A DNA stretch of 21,151 nt, from NCBI GenBank assembly GCA_021845645.1, contig JAJZVM010000067.1:1-21151 (forward strand). The letters are read 5' to 3'. This document shows positions 1 to 9,621 of this stretch, piece after piece. Under the pieces are notes generated by a model that saw only the letters and a list, made by a program, of their open reading frames with translations, did not search any database and was not told the origin of the DNA. This DNA is from Bacillota bacterium. Its GTDB lineage: Bacteria > Bacillota_E > JAJZYS01 > JAJYTV01. A program made the position numbers and the translations under genes. Each line of letters opens with the position of its first letter. Position 1 is the first letter of the stretch.

Positions 1-2811
1 GGCGTGGCGGCGCACGAACTGCGCCACCGCTTGCACCTCCGCGTCCAGCGGGTCCCCGGCGTCCCCCGCAGGCACAAGGACGTGCTCGAGGCCGGCGCCA
101 TGTCCCCGGCGGCCAGGTGCGGTCAACAGGCCACCGCCGTAGATGCGCCGGTTCGAAAAGGCGAAGAGCGCCTCGTCGCGGCTCCTGTAGTGGCGTTCGA
201 GTGTGTGCACAGGCAAGCGCATGGCGCGCTGGAGCAGGCTCTCGTACTTGTCGGCGGCCAGGTCCCGATGCCCTGGCCGCCCGTCGGCGAAGAAGGGGGC
301 GGGGGGGAGTTGCGCCGGGTCGCCGGCCACCACGAGCCGCCGCCCGCGCAGGATGGCCGGTACCGCCCGCTCAACGGGCACCTGGCTCGCCTCGTCGAAG
401 ACGACGACATCGAAGGGCGTGAGGTCGCCGACGATCAGCCGGCCGATCGCGTGCGGACTCGCGAGCCAGCACGGGTAGAGGCTGAGCAGCAGCTCCGGCG
501 CAGTGTGCAGGAGTTCGCGCAACGGCGCCCCGTCCCGCAGGGCCTGCGCCTCCTGCGGGAACTCCCGGGCCACCTGGGCGATGCGGCCGGCCTGCAGCGC
601 GGCGATCGCCCGCCCCCAGGCCACCCGCTCCTGCGCGTCCAACTCCGCGACCTGCCGCGCCAGGGCGTCGCTCGTCCTGCCGCTCGGCTCCAGCCCCGGC
701 GCCACTTCGGCCTGCAGGGACTGGAGCCAAGCGCCGAGCCAGAGAAACTCCAGGGCCTGCGGCCAGACATCCGGGGCCAGGTCGCTTGCCATGATCGCCT
801 GGGCCGCCCCTGCCGCGCCGTGGCTCTCCAGCTCGCGCGCGACGGCGCGGGCGCGCGGAATGCGGTGCGGCGTCGCGAGGTCCCCTGTCATGGCCTCGAT
901 GCGGCGCACGAGCCCGTCCAGCGGCAGCCCGACCCAGTCGGGGTCGGGGAAGAGCGCCGCGAGGCTCGTGCAGGCGGCATCGAAGGCCTCGAGCGCCTGC
1001 TCGAGGCGGCGGGCGTCGATCGGGTCGACGCGGGCGTCCGCCCTGCCGGTGAGCTGCTGCCAGCCCTCGCTGACGGCCTGCAGAACGGCGGTCTCGCCTG
1101 CGACGGTCTGAGCCTCGGCATGCGGGTTGCGCCTGTGCTCGCGCAGGACGGCAAGTGCCTTGGTGCGGTCGCGTGGCGCGCCGCCCCGACGCAAGGCCTG
1201 CGCCAGCGGGCCGAGATCGAGCTGCCAGACTGCCATGTCGTAGATCTCGCTCGTCCTGCCGATCGCCCGCACGAGCCGCAGGATGGCGGCCAGGTCGGCA
1301 AGCGATGTGGGCCCCGCAGCCTGCGGCCCGCCTTTGAGCGACGCCAGGAGACGCTCGGCGCGGCGATAGGCCGCGAGGGCGTCGTAGGCGAGCGCAATCG
1401 CCTGCTGGACGTCGTCCTCCTCGTCCAGGCGGGCCTCAGCCCAGGGGGAGGCGGAGCGGCCAACAAGCAGGTCGCCCAGGTCGTGGGCATCGGCCATCAA
1501 CTGCATCACGTGGCGCAGCACCGACCGGTCGAGTGCCCGCAGTTCGGGATGGGGGGCGATACCCGCCCGGCGCACCGACTCGGGCTGGCGCCACAGGCGC
1601 GTCCAGATGTCGATGAGGCTCATCGCCGGCGGGCGGCGTTCGCGGTAGAGCTCCCCAAGGCGCGCCTCCAGCTCTGCCCGGCGCCCGGCAAGATCGTCCG
1701 GGCGGACCGCCTCGCCGCCGCGGTCGGCCGCCGCCCCCGGCTCCGCCAGGGACCGCGAGACGACGGAGGCAACCAGGGCGTCACGCGTGCCGAGGTCCAG
1801 GAGCAGCCCGTCCAGGCCCAGGGCCCCCAGGCGCTGCCGCACGGAGTCGAGCGCCGCGCGCTTCTGCGCCACGACGAGGACCCGCTGGCCGTCCGCCACC
1901 AGCGCCGCCACCAGGTTGGCGATCGTCTGGCTCTTGCCGCTGCCTGGCGCCCCCTCGATCACGCAGCTTTCGCCCCTGAGCACGGTGTCGATGGCCCGCC
2001 GCTGGCTCGTGTCGGCTGGCAGCACGATCGCGGGGCGCGACGCGCCTTGCGCGGTTGCGTGCGCCTTTGGGGCCGCGGACTGGCGCCCCGCGCCGCCACC
2101 CAGCAGCTTGGCGATGACCGCATGCCGTGCCAGGCGCTCCTCGGCGCCGCGGATCTCGCCGAGCGCCTCGAGCGCGTGCCAGGAGAAGTTGCCGAGAAAG
2201 ACGCGCTCCGCCACCTGGAACTCCGGGATCTCGGCGAACAGCCGCCGCGCCGCCTGGAGCGGTCCCAAGGGCAGATCGCCGCTTGCGCCCAGCAGTTCGA
2301 CCGCGTCGACAGGGCGGCCGTGGTCCGCCGCGAGCACGTGTAGGAAGGCCGGGTTCACCGCCGGTTCTTCGGCGGCCAGCCAGGCGCCCTGCGGCTTGCC
2401 CTGCCACAGCGCCACCGGCAGCAGCAGCAAAGGTGCCGAGAGCAGCCCGCTGTCGGCTCCGCCGCGCCAGGTGGCGACGCCGACCGCAAGGTGCAGCGTC
2501 TGCACGCCCTGCTCCTCGAAGTTGCGCCGGGCCTGGCGCTGGATCGCCCGCAGCTCGTCCTGGCGCCGAGCCAGGCTTGGCAGCAGGCGTGACAGCTCGA
2601 TCTCGCCGCCTTGCAGGAGCAGGGAGACGGCATCGAGAGCCGGCGGTTCGATCTCGAGGCTACCGGCGGGATGGTCCAGCAAAAGCAGGAGGTTCCCCAG
2701 CCGCGTCTCCCTGTCGAGGCGGCCGACCCAGTCCTGGCAGGCGGCGCGCACGAGGTCCCGCGGCGGACGTGCGCTGTCCAGCGGGGCCCTGGCCGCGAGC
2801 GATTGACCCAT
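1..2811 (-). CDS. Superfamily I helicase, DUF4011/UPF1-like (5' part, runs off left edge)
   Basis: ATP-dependent nucleic acid helicase or translocase. 937 codons are read without a stop and the C-terminus lies outside the window. Visible motifs: Walker A GAPGSGKS (residues 287-294), Walker B-type DEAS (806-809), motif III GDPAQLPP (830-837) and LERHYRS (871-877), in superfamily I order. The roughly 280 residues before Walker A resemble the DUF4011 region (W-x-x-RLD near residue 29, then NFEEQGVQTLHLAVG and a LLLLPV strand). About 500 residues, rich in Arg/Leu/Glu helices, separate Walker A from DEAS, as is usual in this group. The ATG at 2811 is preceded by GGGAG 9 nt upstream. Relatives often carry a nuclease-like C-terminal domain and some occur near defence genes, but that end is not visible and no defence partner is seen here. 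Helicase is firm; the subfamily is likely; the biological role is unknown. Confidence 0.9.
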   Translation of the reverse strand, partial: MGQSLAARAPLDSARPPRDLVRAACQDWVGRLDRETRLGNLLLLLDHPAGSLEIEPPALDAVSLLLQGGEIELSRLLPSLARRQDELRAIQRQARRNFEEQGVQTLHLAVGVATWRGGADSGLLSAPLLLLPVALWQGKPQGAWLAAEEPAVNPAFLHVLAADHGRPVDAVELLGASGDLPLGPLQAARRLFAEIPEFQVAERVFLGNFSWHALEALGEIRGAEERLARHAVIAKLLGGGAGRQSAAPKAHATAQGASRPAIVLPADTSQRRAIDTVLRGESCVIEGAPGSGKSQTIANLVAALVADGQRVLVVAQKRAALDSVRQRLGALGLDGLLLDLGTRDALVASVVSRSLAEPGAAADRGGEAVRPDDLAGRRAELEARLGELYRERRPPAMSLIDIWTRLWRQPESVRRAGIAPHPELRALDRSVLRHVMQLMADAHDLGDLLVGRSASPWAEARLDEEDDVQQAIALAYDALAAYRRAERLLASLKGGPQAAGPTSLADLAAILRLVRAIGRTSEIYDMAVWQLDLGPLAQALRRGGAPRDRTKALAVLREHRRNPHAEAQTVAGETAVLQAVSEGWQQLTGRADARVDPIDARRLEQALEAFDAACTSLAALFPDPDWVGLPLDGLVRRIEAMTGDLATPHRIPRARAVARELESHGAAGAAQAIMASDLAPDVWPQALEFLWLGAWLQSLQAEVAPGLEPSGRTSDALARQVAELDAQERVAWGRAIAALQAGRIAQVAREFPQEAQALRDGAPLRELLHTAPELLLSLYPCWLASPHAIGRLIVGDLTPFDVVVFDEASQVPVERAVPAILRGRRLVVAGDPAQLPPAPFFADGRPGHRDLAADKYESLLQRAMRLPVHTLERHYRSRDEALFAFSNRRIYGGGLLTAPGRRGHGAGLEHVLVPAGDAGDPLDAEVQAVAQFVRRHA

Positions 2812-2879
2812 CTCTCGAGACTCCCTTCCGCATCGGCGCCGATCGGCCTGCATGGGCGACCCGGCGCGGGCGCACATAG

Positions 2880-2894
2880 TATGCGCGGCGCATA
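2880..2894. promoter_or_regulatory. Perfect 15-bp dyad, operator candidate for the helicase gene
   Basis: TATGCGC-G-GCGCATA has two 7-bp arms around a single central base, 69 nt upstream of the helicase ATG. It overlaps a possible minus-strand -10 element (TACTAT inside CATACTATG). The position fits a repressor site, but no matching regulator gene is adjacent and no good -35 is seen. Confidence 0.35.
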
Positions 2895-3040
2895 AGCGGG
2901 GGAATCGGCAGAGCAGGCGGCGCGCCGGCAGCGGCCATCCAGCCGAGGTGGCGGTTTCCATGCGTCGAGACTCCTGGCAAACAGGCGGGCCATTGCCTGC
3001 GGGCCAGTCATATGCCCGGGACCATTGGGCATCCTGTCGC

Positions 3041-3113
3041 TTGACGCGGCGATGCCGGTCCGCATGCGGCCCTGCCAGGGGCCCGCAGGCGAGAGCGGAT
3101 TGTCTGGTAATGT
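3041..3113 (+). promoter_or_regulatory. Possible nuo operon promoter elements (weak)
   Basis: A TTGACG hexamer at 3041-3046 matches a -35 but has no good -10 at 17 bp. Separately, TGGTAATGT at 3105-3113 resembles an extended -10, about 40 nt before the nuoA ATG. Neither is complete. They mark where the operon promoter most probably lies, not a firm assignment. Confidence 0.25.
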
Positions 3114-3151
3114 ACGCCGCCTTTGCCAATGTGCGTGAGGAGTGGGGGCGC

Positions 3152-3511
3152 ATGCTCTCTGCGTACTTCCCGATTGCGCTCTACATAGCGGTCTCGCTCG
3201 TCATCGCCGCAAGCGTGCTGCTGGCGTCGCGGGTGCTCGGACCGCGGCGGCCGAACGAGGCCAAGCTGCACACCTACGAGAGCGGCATCACGCCGATCTC
3301 GTCCGTCGGCCCGACCTTCTCCGTCAAGTTCTACCTGGTCGCGATGCTGTTCATGATCTTCGATGTCGAGGCCGTCTCCTTCTATCCCTGGGCCGTCCTC
3401 CTGCGGCGCATGGGCCTGTTCGGACTCTGGGAGATGGCGCTCTTCGTGCTCGTGCTGGGCATCGGCTACGCCTACGTCTGGCACCGGGGGGGATTCCAGT
3501 GGCAGGCGTAG
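3152..3511 (+). CDS. nuoA: NADH-quinone oxidoreductase subunit A
   Basis: Small membrane subunit of complex I (NDH-1) that helps join the membrane arm to the quinone-reducing module. The 119 residues are a normal family length, with three hydrophobic segments at roughly 6-28, 58-80 and 88-110. The conserved loop between the first two ([14 protein letters not shown], then [23 protein letters not shown]) is diagnostic and includes the acidic FDVE motif in the membrane. The ATG at 3152 is chosen because GAGGAG ends 9 nt upstream and the protein then starts at the expected N-terminus. It is the first gene of the nuoA-H operon, and its 3' end overlaps nuoB by 13 nt. Confidence 0.97.
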   Translation: MLSAYFPIALYIAVSLVIAASVLLASRVLGPRRPNEAKLHTYESGITPISSVGPTFSVKFYLVAMLFMIFDVEAVSFYPWAVLLRRMGLFGLWEMALFVLVLGIGYAYVWHRGGFQWQA

Positions 3512-4005
3512 ACGACCACGCGGTGATGTTCGGCAACCTGAACCGACTCACTGCGTGGGCGAGGTCGAACTCCCTCTGGCCCGTCCAGTTCGGGTTGGCC
3601 TGCTGCGCGATCGAGATGATGGCCACGGCGGCCTCCCGCTTCGACCTCTCGCGCTTCGGTGCCGAAGTGATGCGCGCCTCGCCGCGCCAGGCCGATGTGA
3701 TGATCGTGGCGGGCCGGGTCTGCCAGAAGATGGCCCCTGTCCTGCGCGAGCTCTACGACCTGATGCCCGAACCGAAGTGGGTCATCTCCATGGGCGCCTG
3801 CGCGTCGGTGGGCGGCGTCTTCAACAACTACGCCGTCGTGCAGGGCGTCGACCGCGTCGTTCCGGTGGACATCTACGTGCCAGGCTGCCCGTCCAGCCCC
3901 GAGGGGCTGATCGAGGGCGTCATGCAGCTGCAGGAGAAGATCCGCCGCGGCGGACGGCCGCTTGCACCCGCAATGCCGCCGGCTGGGGAGGTGGCCAGGG
4001 CGTGA
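3499..4005 (+). CDS. nuoB: NADH-quinone oxidoreductase subunit B
   Basis: Peripheral subunit carrying the terminal 4Fe-4S cluster N2, which passes electrons to quinone. 168 residues with a GTG start preceded by a G-rich site 6 nt upstream, overlapping nuoA. N2 ligands are visible as the tandem Cys35-Cys36 ([11 protein letters not shown]), Cys101 (SMGACAS) and Cys130 (VPGCPSSPE). An ATG at 3526 would be a shorter alternative, but it has no ribosome binding site. Residue 75 in [11 protein letters not shown] is an additional Cys at a position that is usually Ser or Thr in the family sequences I recall. The gene overlaps nuoC by 4 nt (GTGA). Confidence 0.97.
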   Translation: MAGVDDHAVMFGNLNRLTAWARSNSLWPVQFGLACCAIEMMATAASRFDLSRFGAEVMRASPRQADVMIVAGRVCQKMAPVLRELYDLMPEPKWVISMGACASVGGVFNNYAVVQGVDRVVPVDIYVPGCPSSPEGLIEGVMQLQEKIRRGGRPLAPAMPPAGEVARA

Positions 4006-4472
4006 ACGACCTGCTCGAGGACCTGAGGCGCCACTTCGCCGACCGCTTGAGCCTCCTGGAGCCATTCGGCCAGCACGTGGCGCACCTGCTCTACGCGGCC
4101 GACATCGTCGACGTCGTCTCGCTGCTCAAGGCGAGGGGCTTCTCGCTCCTGCTCGACGTGACGGCGGTCGACCGGCTCGGGCGCGAGCCGCGCTTCGACG
4201 TCGTCTACCACCTGTACCACCTGGAGCTCAAGGACTGGCTGCGCCTCAAGCTGCAGGTGGGCGGCGACCCGCCGGAGGTGCCGAGCGTGACATCGCTGTT
4301 CAAGGCCGCCAACTGGGCCGAGCGCGAGGTCTACGACATGTTCGGCATCGTCTTCCGCGGCCACCCGGACCTCAGGCGCATCCTGATGCCCGACGACTGG
4401 CAGTACCACCCGCTGCGCAAGGACTACCCCATCACCGGCGTGGGGCCGCTGCCGCCCCTCGCGCGGGAGTGA
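4002..4472 (+). CDS. nuoC: NADH-quinone oxidoreductase subunit C
   Basis: The 30-kDa-type peripheral subunit, which packs against NuoD and helps form the quinone-reduction module. 156 residues, a compact separate NuoC and not a NuoCD fusion. The family signature is near the C-terminus: [20 protein letters not shown], then RRILMPDDW and HPLRKDYP. The GTG start overlaps the nuoB stop in a GTGA junction, which suggests translational coupling. An 11-nt gap containing GAGGAGG separates it from nuoD. Confidence 0.95.
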   Translation: MNDLLEDLRRHFADRLSLLEPFGQHVAHLLYAADIVDVVSLLKARGFSLLLDVTAVDRLGREPRFDVVYHLYHLELKDWLRLKLQVGGDPPEVPSVTSLFKAANWAEREVYDMFGIVFRGHPDLRRILMPDDWQYHPLRKDYPITGVGPLPPLARE

Positions 4473-4483
4473 GGAGGCAGGCG

Positions 4484-5689
4484 ATGGCGGACCAAGGGCA
4501 GAGCCTCGTCGATCCCTACACGGGCCTCAAGGCCATGGAGCTCAACCTCGGGCCGCAACATCCCAGCACGCACGGCGTGCTGCGGTTGCGGGTGAGGCTG
4601 GACGGCGAACAGGTCAAGGCCTGCGAGCCGATCATCGGCTACCTGCACACAGGCATCGAGAAGACGTACGAGGACCTGATCTTCCAGCAGGGCAACATGC
4701 TTTCCGACCGTGCCGACTACGTCTCGCCGATCATCAACAACCTCTGCTACGTCCTGACCGTGGAGAAGCTGCTGCAGATCGAGGTGCCGAAGCGCTGCCA
4801 GTACATCAGGGTCATGTTCGCGGAGCTCTCGCGCATCGCGAGCCATCTGGTCTGGCTTGGCACGAGCGCCATGGACATGGGCGCGATGTCCCCCTTCTTC
4901 TACACCTTCCAGCAGCGCGAGCTGATCCTGGACCTGATCGAGATGGCGGCCGGCTACCGCATGAACCCGAGCTACTTCCGCGTCGGCGGCCTGATGCGCG
5001 ACCTGCCGCCTGGCTTCTCGGCGCGCCTGCACGCCTTCCTCGACGGCTTCCCGCACTGGCTCGACGAGTACCGCGGGCTGCTCGACAAGAACCCGATCTG
5101 GCTGGACCGCCTCAAGGGCACCGCGACGATCTCGCTCGCGCAGGCCCTCGACTACGGCTGGACAGGGCCGCTCCTGCGCGCGCTCGGGGTCGCGCACGAC
5201 CTGCGCAAATCGAACCCGTACTCGTCCTACGAGGACTTCGCGTTCGACGTACCGACCGAGCAGGACGGCGACGTCTACGCGCGCTACAAGGTGCGCATGC
5301 GCGAGATGGAGGAGAGCCTCAAGATCGTCCGCCAGGCGATCGACAACCTGCCCGAGGGACCCTGGCACGTCGCGAACGAGAAGATCTACCCGCCCGAAAA
5401 GGAAGAGATCGCGCAGAGCATGGAGGCTCTGATCTATCACTTCAAGCTGTACTCCGAAGGCTTCCTCGTGCCGCCAGGCGAGGCCTACGTCGGCGTCGAG
5501 GGGCCGAAGGGCGAACTTGGCTGCTACATCGTCGCGAACGGCGCCGGCAAGCCCTACCGCGTGCACGTGCGCGGACCGTCCTTCTACAACCTGCAGGCCC
5601 TGCCCGCGCTCGTCCAGGATCGCATGCTCTCCGACGTCGTGGCTGCCATCGGCTCGATCGACATCGTGCTGGGGGAGGTGGACCGATGA
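4484..5689 (+). CDS. nuoD: NADH-quinone oxidoreductase subunit D
   Basis: The 49-kDa-type subunit, related to the large subunit of NiFe hydrogenases, which forms the quinone pocket next to cluster N2. 401 residues, a normal length. GPQHPSTHG (residues 23-31, His26 and His30) and SDRADYVSP (Tyr79 in the position of the known quinone-binding Tyr) are both intact. IGYLHTGIEKTYED and RVGGLMRDLPPGF are further family landmarks. The ATG at 4484 follows GAGGAGG by 6 nt. The 3' end overlaps nuoE in ATGA. Confidence 0.97.
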   Translation: MADQGQSLVDPYTGLKAMELNLGPQHPSTHGVLRLRVRLDGEQVKACEPIIGYLHTGIEKTYEDLIFQQGNMLSDRADYVSPIINNLCYVLTVEKLLQIEVPKRCQYIRVMFAELSRIASHLVWLGTSAMDMGAMSPFFYTFQQRELILDLIEMAAGYRMNPSYFRVGGLMRDLPPGFSARLHAFLDGFPHWLDEYRGLLDKNPIWLDRLKGTATISLAQALDYGWTGPLLRALGVAHDLRKSNPYSSYEDFAFDVPTEQDGDVYARYKVRMREMEESLKIVRQAIDNLPEGPWHVANEKIYPPEKEEIAQSMEALIYHFKLYSEGFLVPPGEAYVGVEGPKGELGCYIVANGAGKPYRVHVRGPSFYNLQALPALVQDRMLSDVVAAIGSIDIVLGEVDR

Positions 5690-6160
5690 ACGCCGAGAAC
5701 ACGCGGCGGGCCGAGCAGCTCCTCGGTAGCTTCCCGAACCGGTCATCCGCCCTGATCCCCATCCTGCACCTCGTCGAGGACGAGTTCGGCTTCATCCCCG
5801 AAGGGGAGGTCGAGAGCGTCGCAGCAATGCTGGACGGTACTAAGGCGTACATCGAGTCGGTGCTCTCGTTCTACACCCTGTTCCACCGGCAGCCGACAGG
5901 AAAATATCTCGTGCAGGTCTGCCGCGGTCTCAGCTGCCACCTGCGCGGAGGGGACGATCTGGCACGCTTCCTCTACGAGGAACTCGGCCTGCGGCGCAAC
6001 GGCACCACCGAGGACGGGCTCTTCACCGTCGAGGAGGTCGAGTGCCTCGCCCTCTGCAAGGACGCTCCGGTGATCCAGGTCAACCTCGAATACCGGCCGA
6101 ACGTCTCGCGCGCGGACCTCGCCAAGTTCTTGCGGCAGGCGCGCGAAGGGGTGACCGCCG

Positions 6161-6168
<8 letters not shown>
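5686..6168 (+). CDS. nuoE: NADH-quinone oxidoreductase subunit E (2Fe-2S)
   Basis: The 24-kDa-type subunit with a thioredoxin-like fold that carries 2Fe-2S cluster N1a beside the flavin subunit. 160 residues. All four ligands are present: Cys79 and Cys84 (VCRGLSC) and Cys120 and Cys124 (ECLALC), followed by the typical KDAPVIQVN. The N-terminal helical part (HLVEDEFGFIPEGEVESVA) matches the family. The start overlaps nuoD by 4 nt and is preceded by GGGGGAGG. The end overlaps nuoF by 8 nt. Confidence 0.97.
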
Positions 6169-7440
<1,272 letters not shown>

Positions 7441-7444
<4 letters not shown>

Positions 7445-9618
7445 TCACGCTCCAGATCGACGGCCGCGAGGTCGAAGTCGTCCCAGGGACGACGATTCTC
7501 AAGGCGGCCGAGAAGGCCGGCATCGAGATCCCGGTCTTCTGCTACCATCCGCGCCTCGCGCCGGTCGGCGCCTGTCGCATGTGCCTCGTGCGCATCGAGA
7601 AGATGCCGAAGCTTCAGCCGGCCTGCACGACGGTGGTGGCCGAAGGCATGGTCGTGCGCACGGACACCGACGACGTGATGCAGTCCCACGAAGGCGTGAT
7701 GGACTTCCTCCTGAGCACGCATCCCCTGGACTGCCCGGTCTGCGACGCGGGCGGCGAGTGCGAGCTGCAGGACAACGCGATGCGCTACGGCTCGAACGAG
7801 AGCCGCTTCGCCGACCCCAAGCGCCACTTCAAGAAGGCCTGGGACCTCGGTCCGATGGTCGAGCTCGACCAGGAGCGCTGCATCATGTGCCTGCGCTGCA
7901 TCCGCTTCATGTCCGACGTGGCGGGGGACCCGGCCTTGACGCTGCACGAGCGCGGCACCCACGTCGTCGTCGACGTGGCCGACGGCCGCCGCTTCGACTC
8001 GATCTTCGCGGGCAACACGATCCAGATCTGTCCCGTCGGCGCGCTCACGTCGCGCCCCTACCGATTCAGGGCGCGCCCCTGGGACCTCGACGTGGTCGAC
8101 TCGATCTGCCCGCACTGCCCCGTCGGCTGCCATGTGGCGCTCTCGCTGCGCCACGGCGACCTCCTGCGCGTGCAGTCCCGCGACAGCGAGGAGGTCAACT
8201 GGGCCTGGCTCTGCGACCGCGGCCGCTTCGGCTATGGCTTCGTGCACCGCGGGCCGCGGCTGACGCAGCCCATGCTGCGGCACTCCGGCGCCCTCACCGT
8301 GGTGGGCTGGCACGATGCGCTTGGGGCCCTGCGGGCCGGCCTGCGCGGCAGGGTCGGCGCCTTGGGCGGCGGGAGGAGCTCACTCGAGGCGCAGTACCTG
8401 ATGCGCCGCTGGTTGCGCGAAGCGGTGCAAACGGAGAACGTCGACCACCGCGTGCTGCCATTGACCTCAGCGATCCCGCCCGGCCCCGTCGGGCGCATCG
8501 ACGACATCGACACCGCCGACCTCGTCGTGCTGATCGATGCGGAGGTGCTCGAGGAGGCGCCCGTGCTGGCGCTCAGGCTGCGCCACTTTGCGACGCTCGG
8601 CCTGCGGCTCGTCGGCGTCTCGGAGCGCGGCGCCCTGCTTGACCTGCCCTACGAGGACATCCGGACGGAAGACGTGGCCGGGACGCTGCTGGAGATGGCC
8701 GAGGGCCGCGGCAGCCTCGGCGGGGCCTTGCTGGGGGCGAAGAAGGTGCTCCTGCTCTGGAGCGGGCGCGGCATGGGGCAGAGGGAGGCGATCGGGGAGA
8801 TCGTGCGCCGGCGGGCGGGCGAGACGTACACCATGGTGGTCGGCTCGCTCGGCAACTCGTATGGCGCCGAGGCCGCCGGGCTTCTACCTGGCGAGGGCGG
8901 CCTCGACGCGCGGGGCATGCTCGAAGCGGCGGCGCGGGGCGACCTCGACGGCCTCTTCGTCATGGCGCAGGACCTCTACGACTTCCCGGACCACGAACTC
9001 GTGGACGCGGCTATCGCGCGCATTCCGTTCCTGGCGTTCGCAGGCACGGTGCCGGGGCACACCAGCGAGCAGGCCCACGTCGTGCTGCCGCTCGCCGCCT
9101 GGTCCGAGTCCGACTGCCACCTCGTGAACATGGAGGGAAGGGCCCAGCGCTGCTACGCGGGCGTATCCCACCCCGGGGAGACGAGAGACGACTGGCGTCT
9201 TTTCGCGGACCTGCTCGGGCTCGACTGGGGCCTGCAAGAGGTGATGCAGGCAGTGCGCGCCGACCTGCCGGAGCTGTTCGGGCAGCACAGGCCCCAAGGT
9301 GGCCCCGTGCCCCGCGACGGCTATGTCGCGACGCCGGGCCTGATCTTCGGCGCGAGCATCTTCCATAAGGGCGTGCTGCCGGACCCCTTGCTCGACCGCC
9401 TGCCGCGGCCGCCGGACGTGACGCTGGGCGAAGAGCGGGCGCGGATGCTCGGCCTCGCGGACGGCGATACGTTCGAACTCGGGGGCGAGCGGGTCAAGGT
9501 CAGGGTATCGCCCGATCTGCCCGCCGGCAGTCTCTTGGTGCGCGCGGGTACCCTGCCGGCCGGCCGGCCGGCCGGCCCCCTGCAGCACGGCGCTGGGCTG
9601 GCGGGAAGGGGGAGATAG
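7441..9618 (+). CDS. nuoG: NADH-quinone oxidoreductase subunit G
   Basis: The 75-kDa-type iron-sulfur subunit that carries electrons from NuoF toward the NuoB side. 725 residues, GTG start. Ligand sets in order: 2Fe-2S N1b (Cys34, 45, 48, 62), N5 (His94, Cys98, 101, 107), N4 (Cys147, 150, 153, 197), and a fourth CPHCPVGC set with a distant Cys (223, 226, 230, 258) that fits the optional cluster N7. The remainder is a degenerate molybdopterin-oxidoreductase-like domain, ending in a small beta region and a Pro/Gly/Arg tail encoded by a tetranucleotide repeat. Only 3 nt separate it from nuoH. Confidence 0.97.
9555..9577. repeat. (CCGG)n tetranucleotide repeat in the nuoG 3' end
   Basis: Five tandem CCGG units (9556-9575) with flanking bases form a 23-bp self-complementary tract about 40 bp before the nuoG stop, encoding the AGRPAGP-like tail. 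A unit gained or lost would shift the frame of only the last residues. The tract could also fold as a hairpin in the nuoG-nuoH mRNA. Confidence 0.8.
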
Positions 9619-9621
9619 GCG

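Larger units (their letters stand above)
2812..3151. other. Divergent intergenic region between helicase and nuoA
   Basis: This 340-bp region must hold the promoters for both the helicase (leftward) and the nuo operon (rightward). It contains a perfect dyad at 2880-2894, an inverted repeat ATGCCC/GGGCAT at 3012-3032, and a GC-rich imperfect hairpin around 3066-3086 with no T-run. No convincing small gene is seen. An in-frame ATG at 3110 would extend nuoA by 14 codons, but it lacks a ribosome binding site and the added residues are not NuoA-like. Confidence 0.6.

Noticed and set aside
4..2343. 779-codon plus-strand open frame
   Set aside because: It is antisense to the helicase, which has all superfamily I motifs on the minus strand. 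The plus-strand translation is Arg/Pro/Ala-rich with no domain, as expected from GC-rich antisense DNA.
3941..3954. 14-bp palindrome TCCGCCGCGGCGGA near the nuoB 3' end
   Set aside because: It has no loop, is all GC apart from its ends, and lies within Arg/Gly codons; such palindromes are expected by chance in this composition.
3962..4483. N-terminal extension of nuoD to an ATG at 3962
   Set aside because: The added residues are the out-of-frame translation of nuoC; the real start at 4484 has a GAGGAGG site and the normal NuoD N-terminus.
4424..5746. 440-codon minus-strand open frame opposite nuoD
   Set aside because: Shadow of the nuoD coding sequence; the conserved NuoD motifs are on the plus strand.
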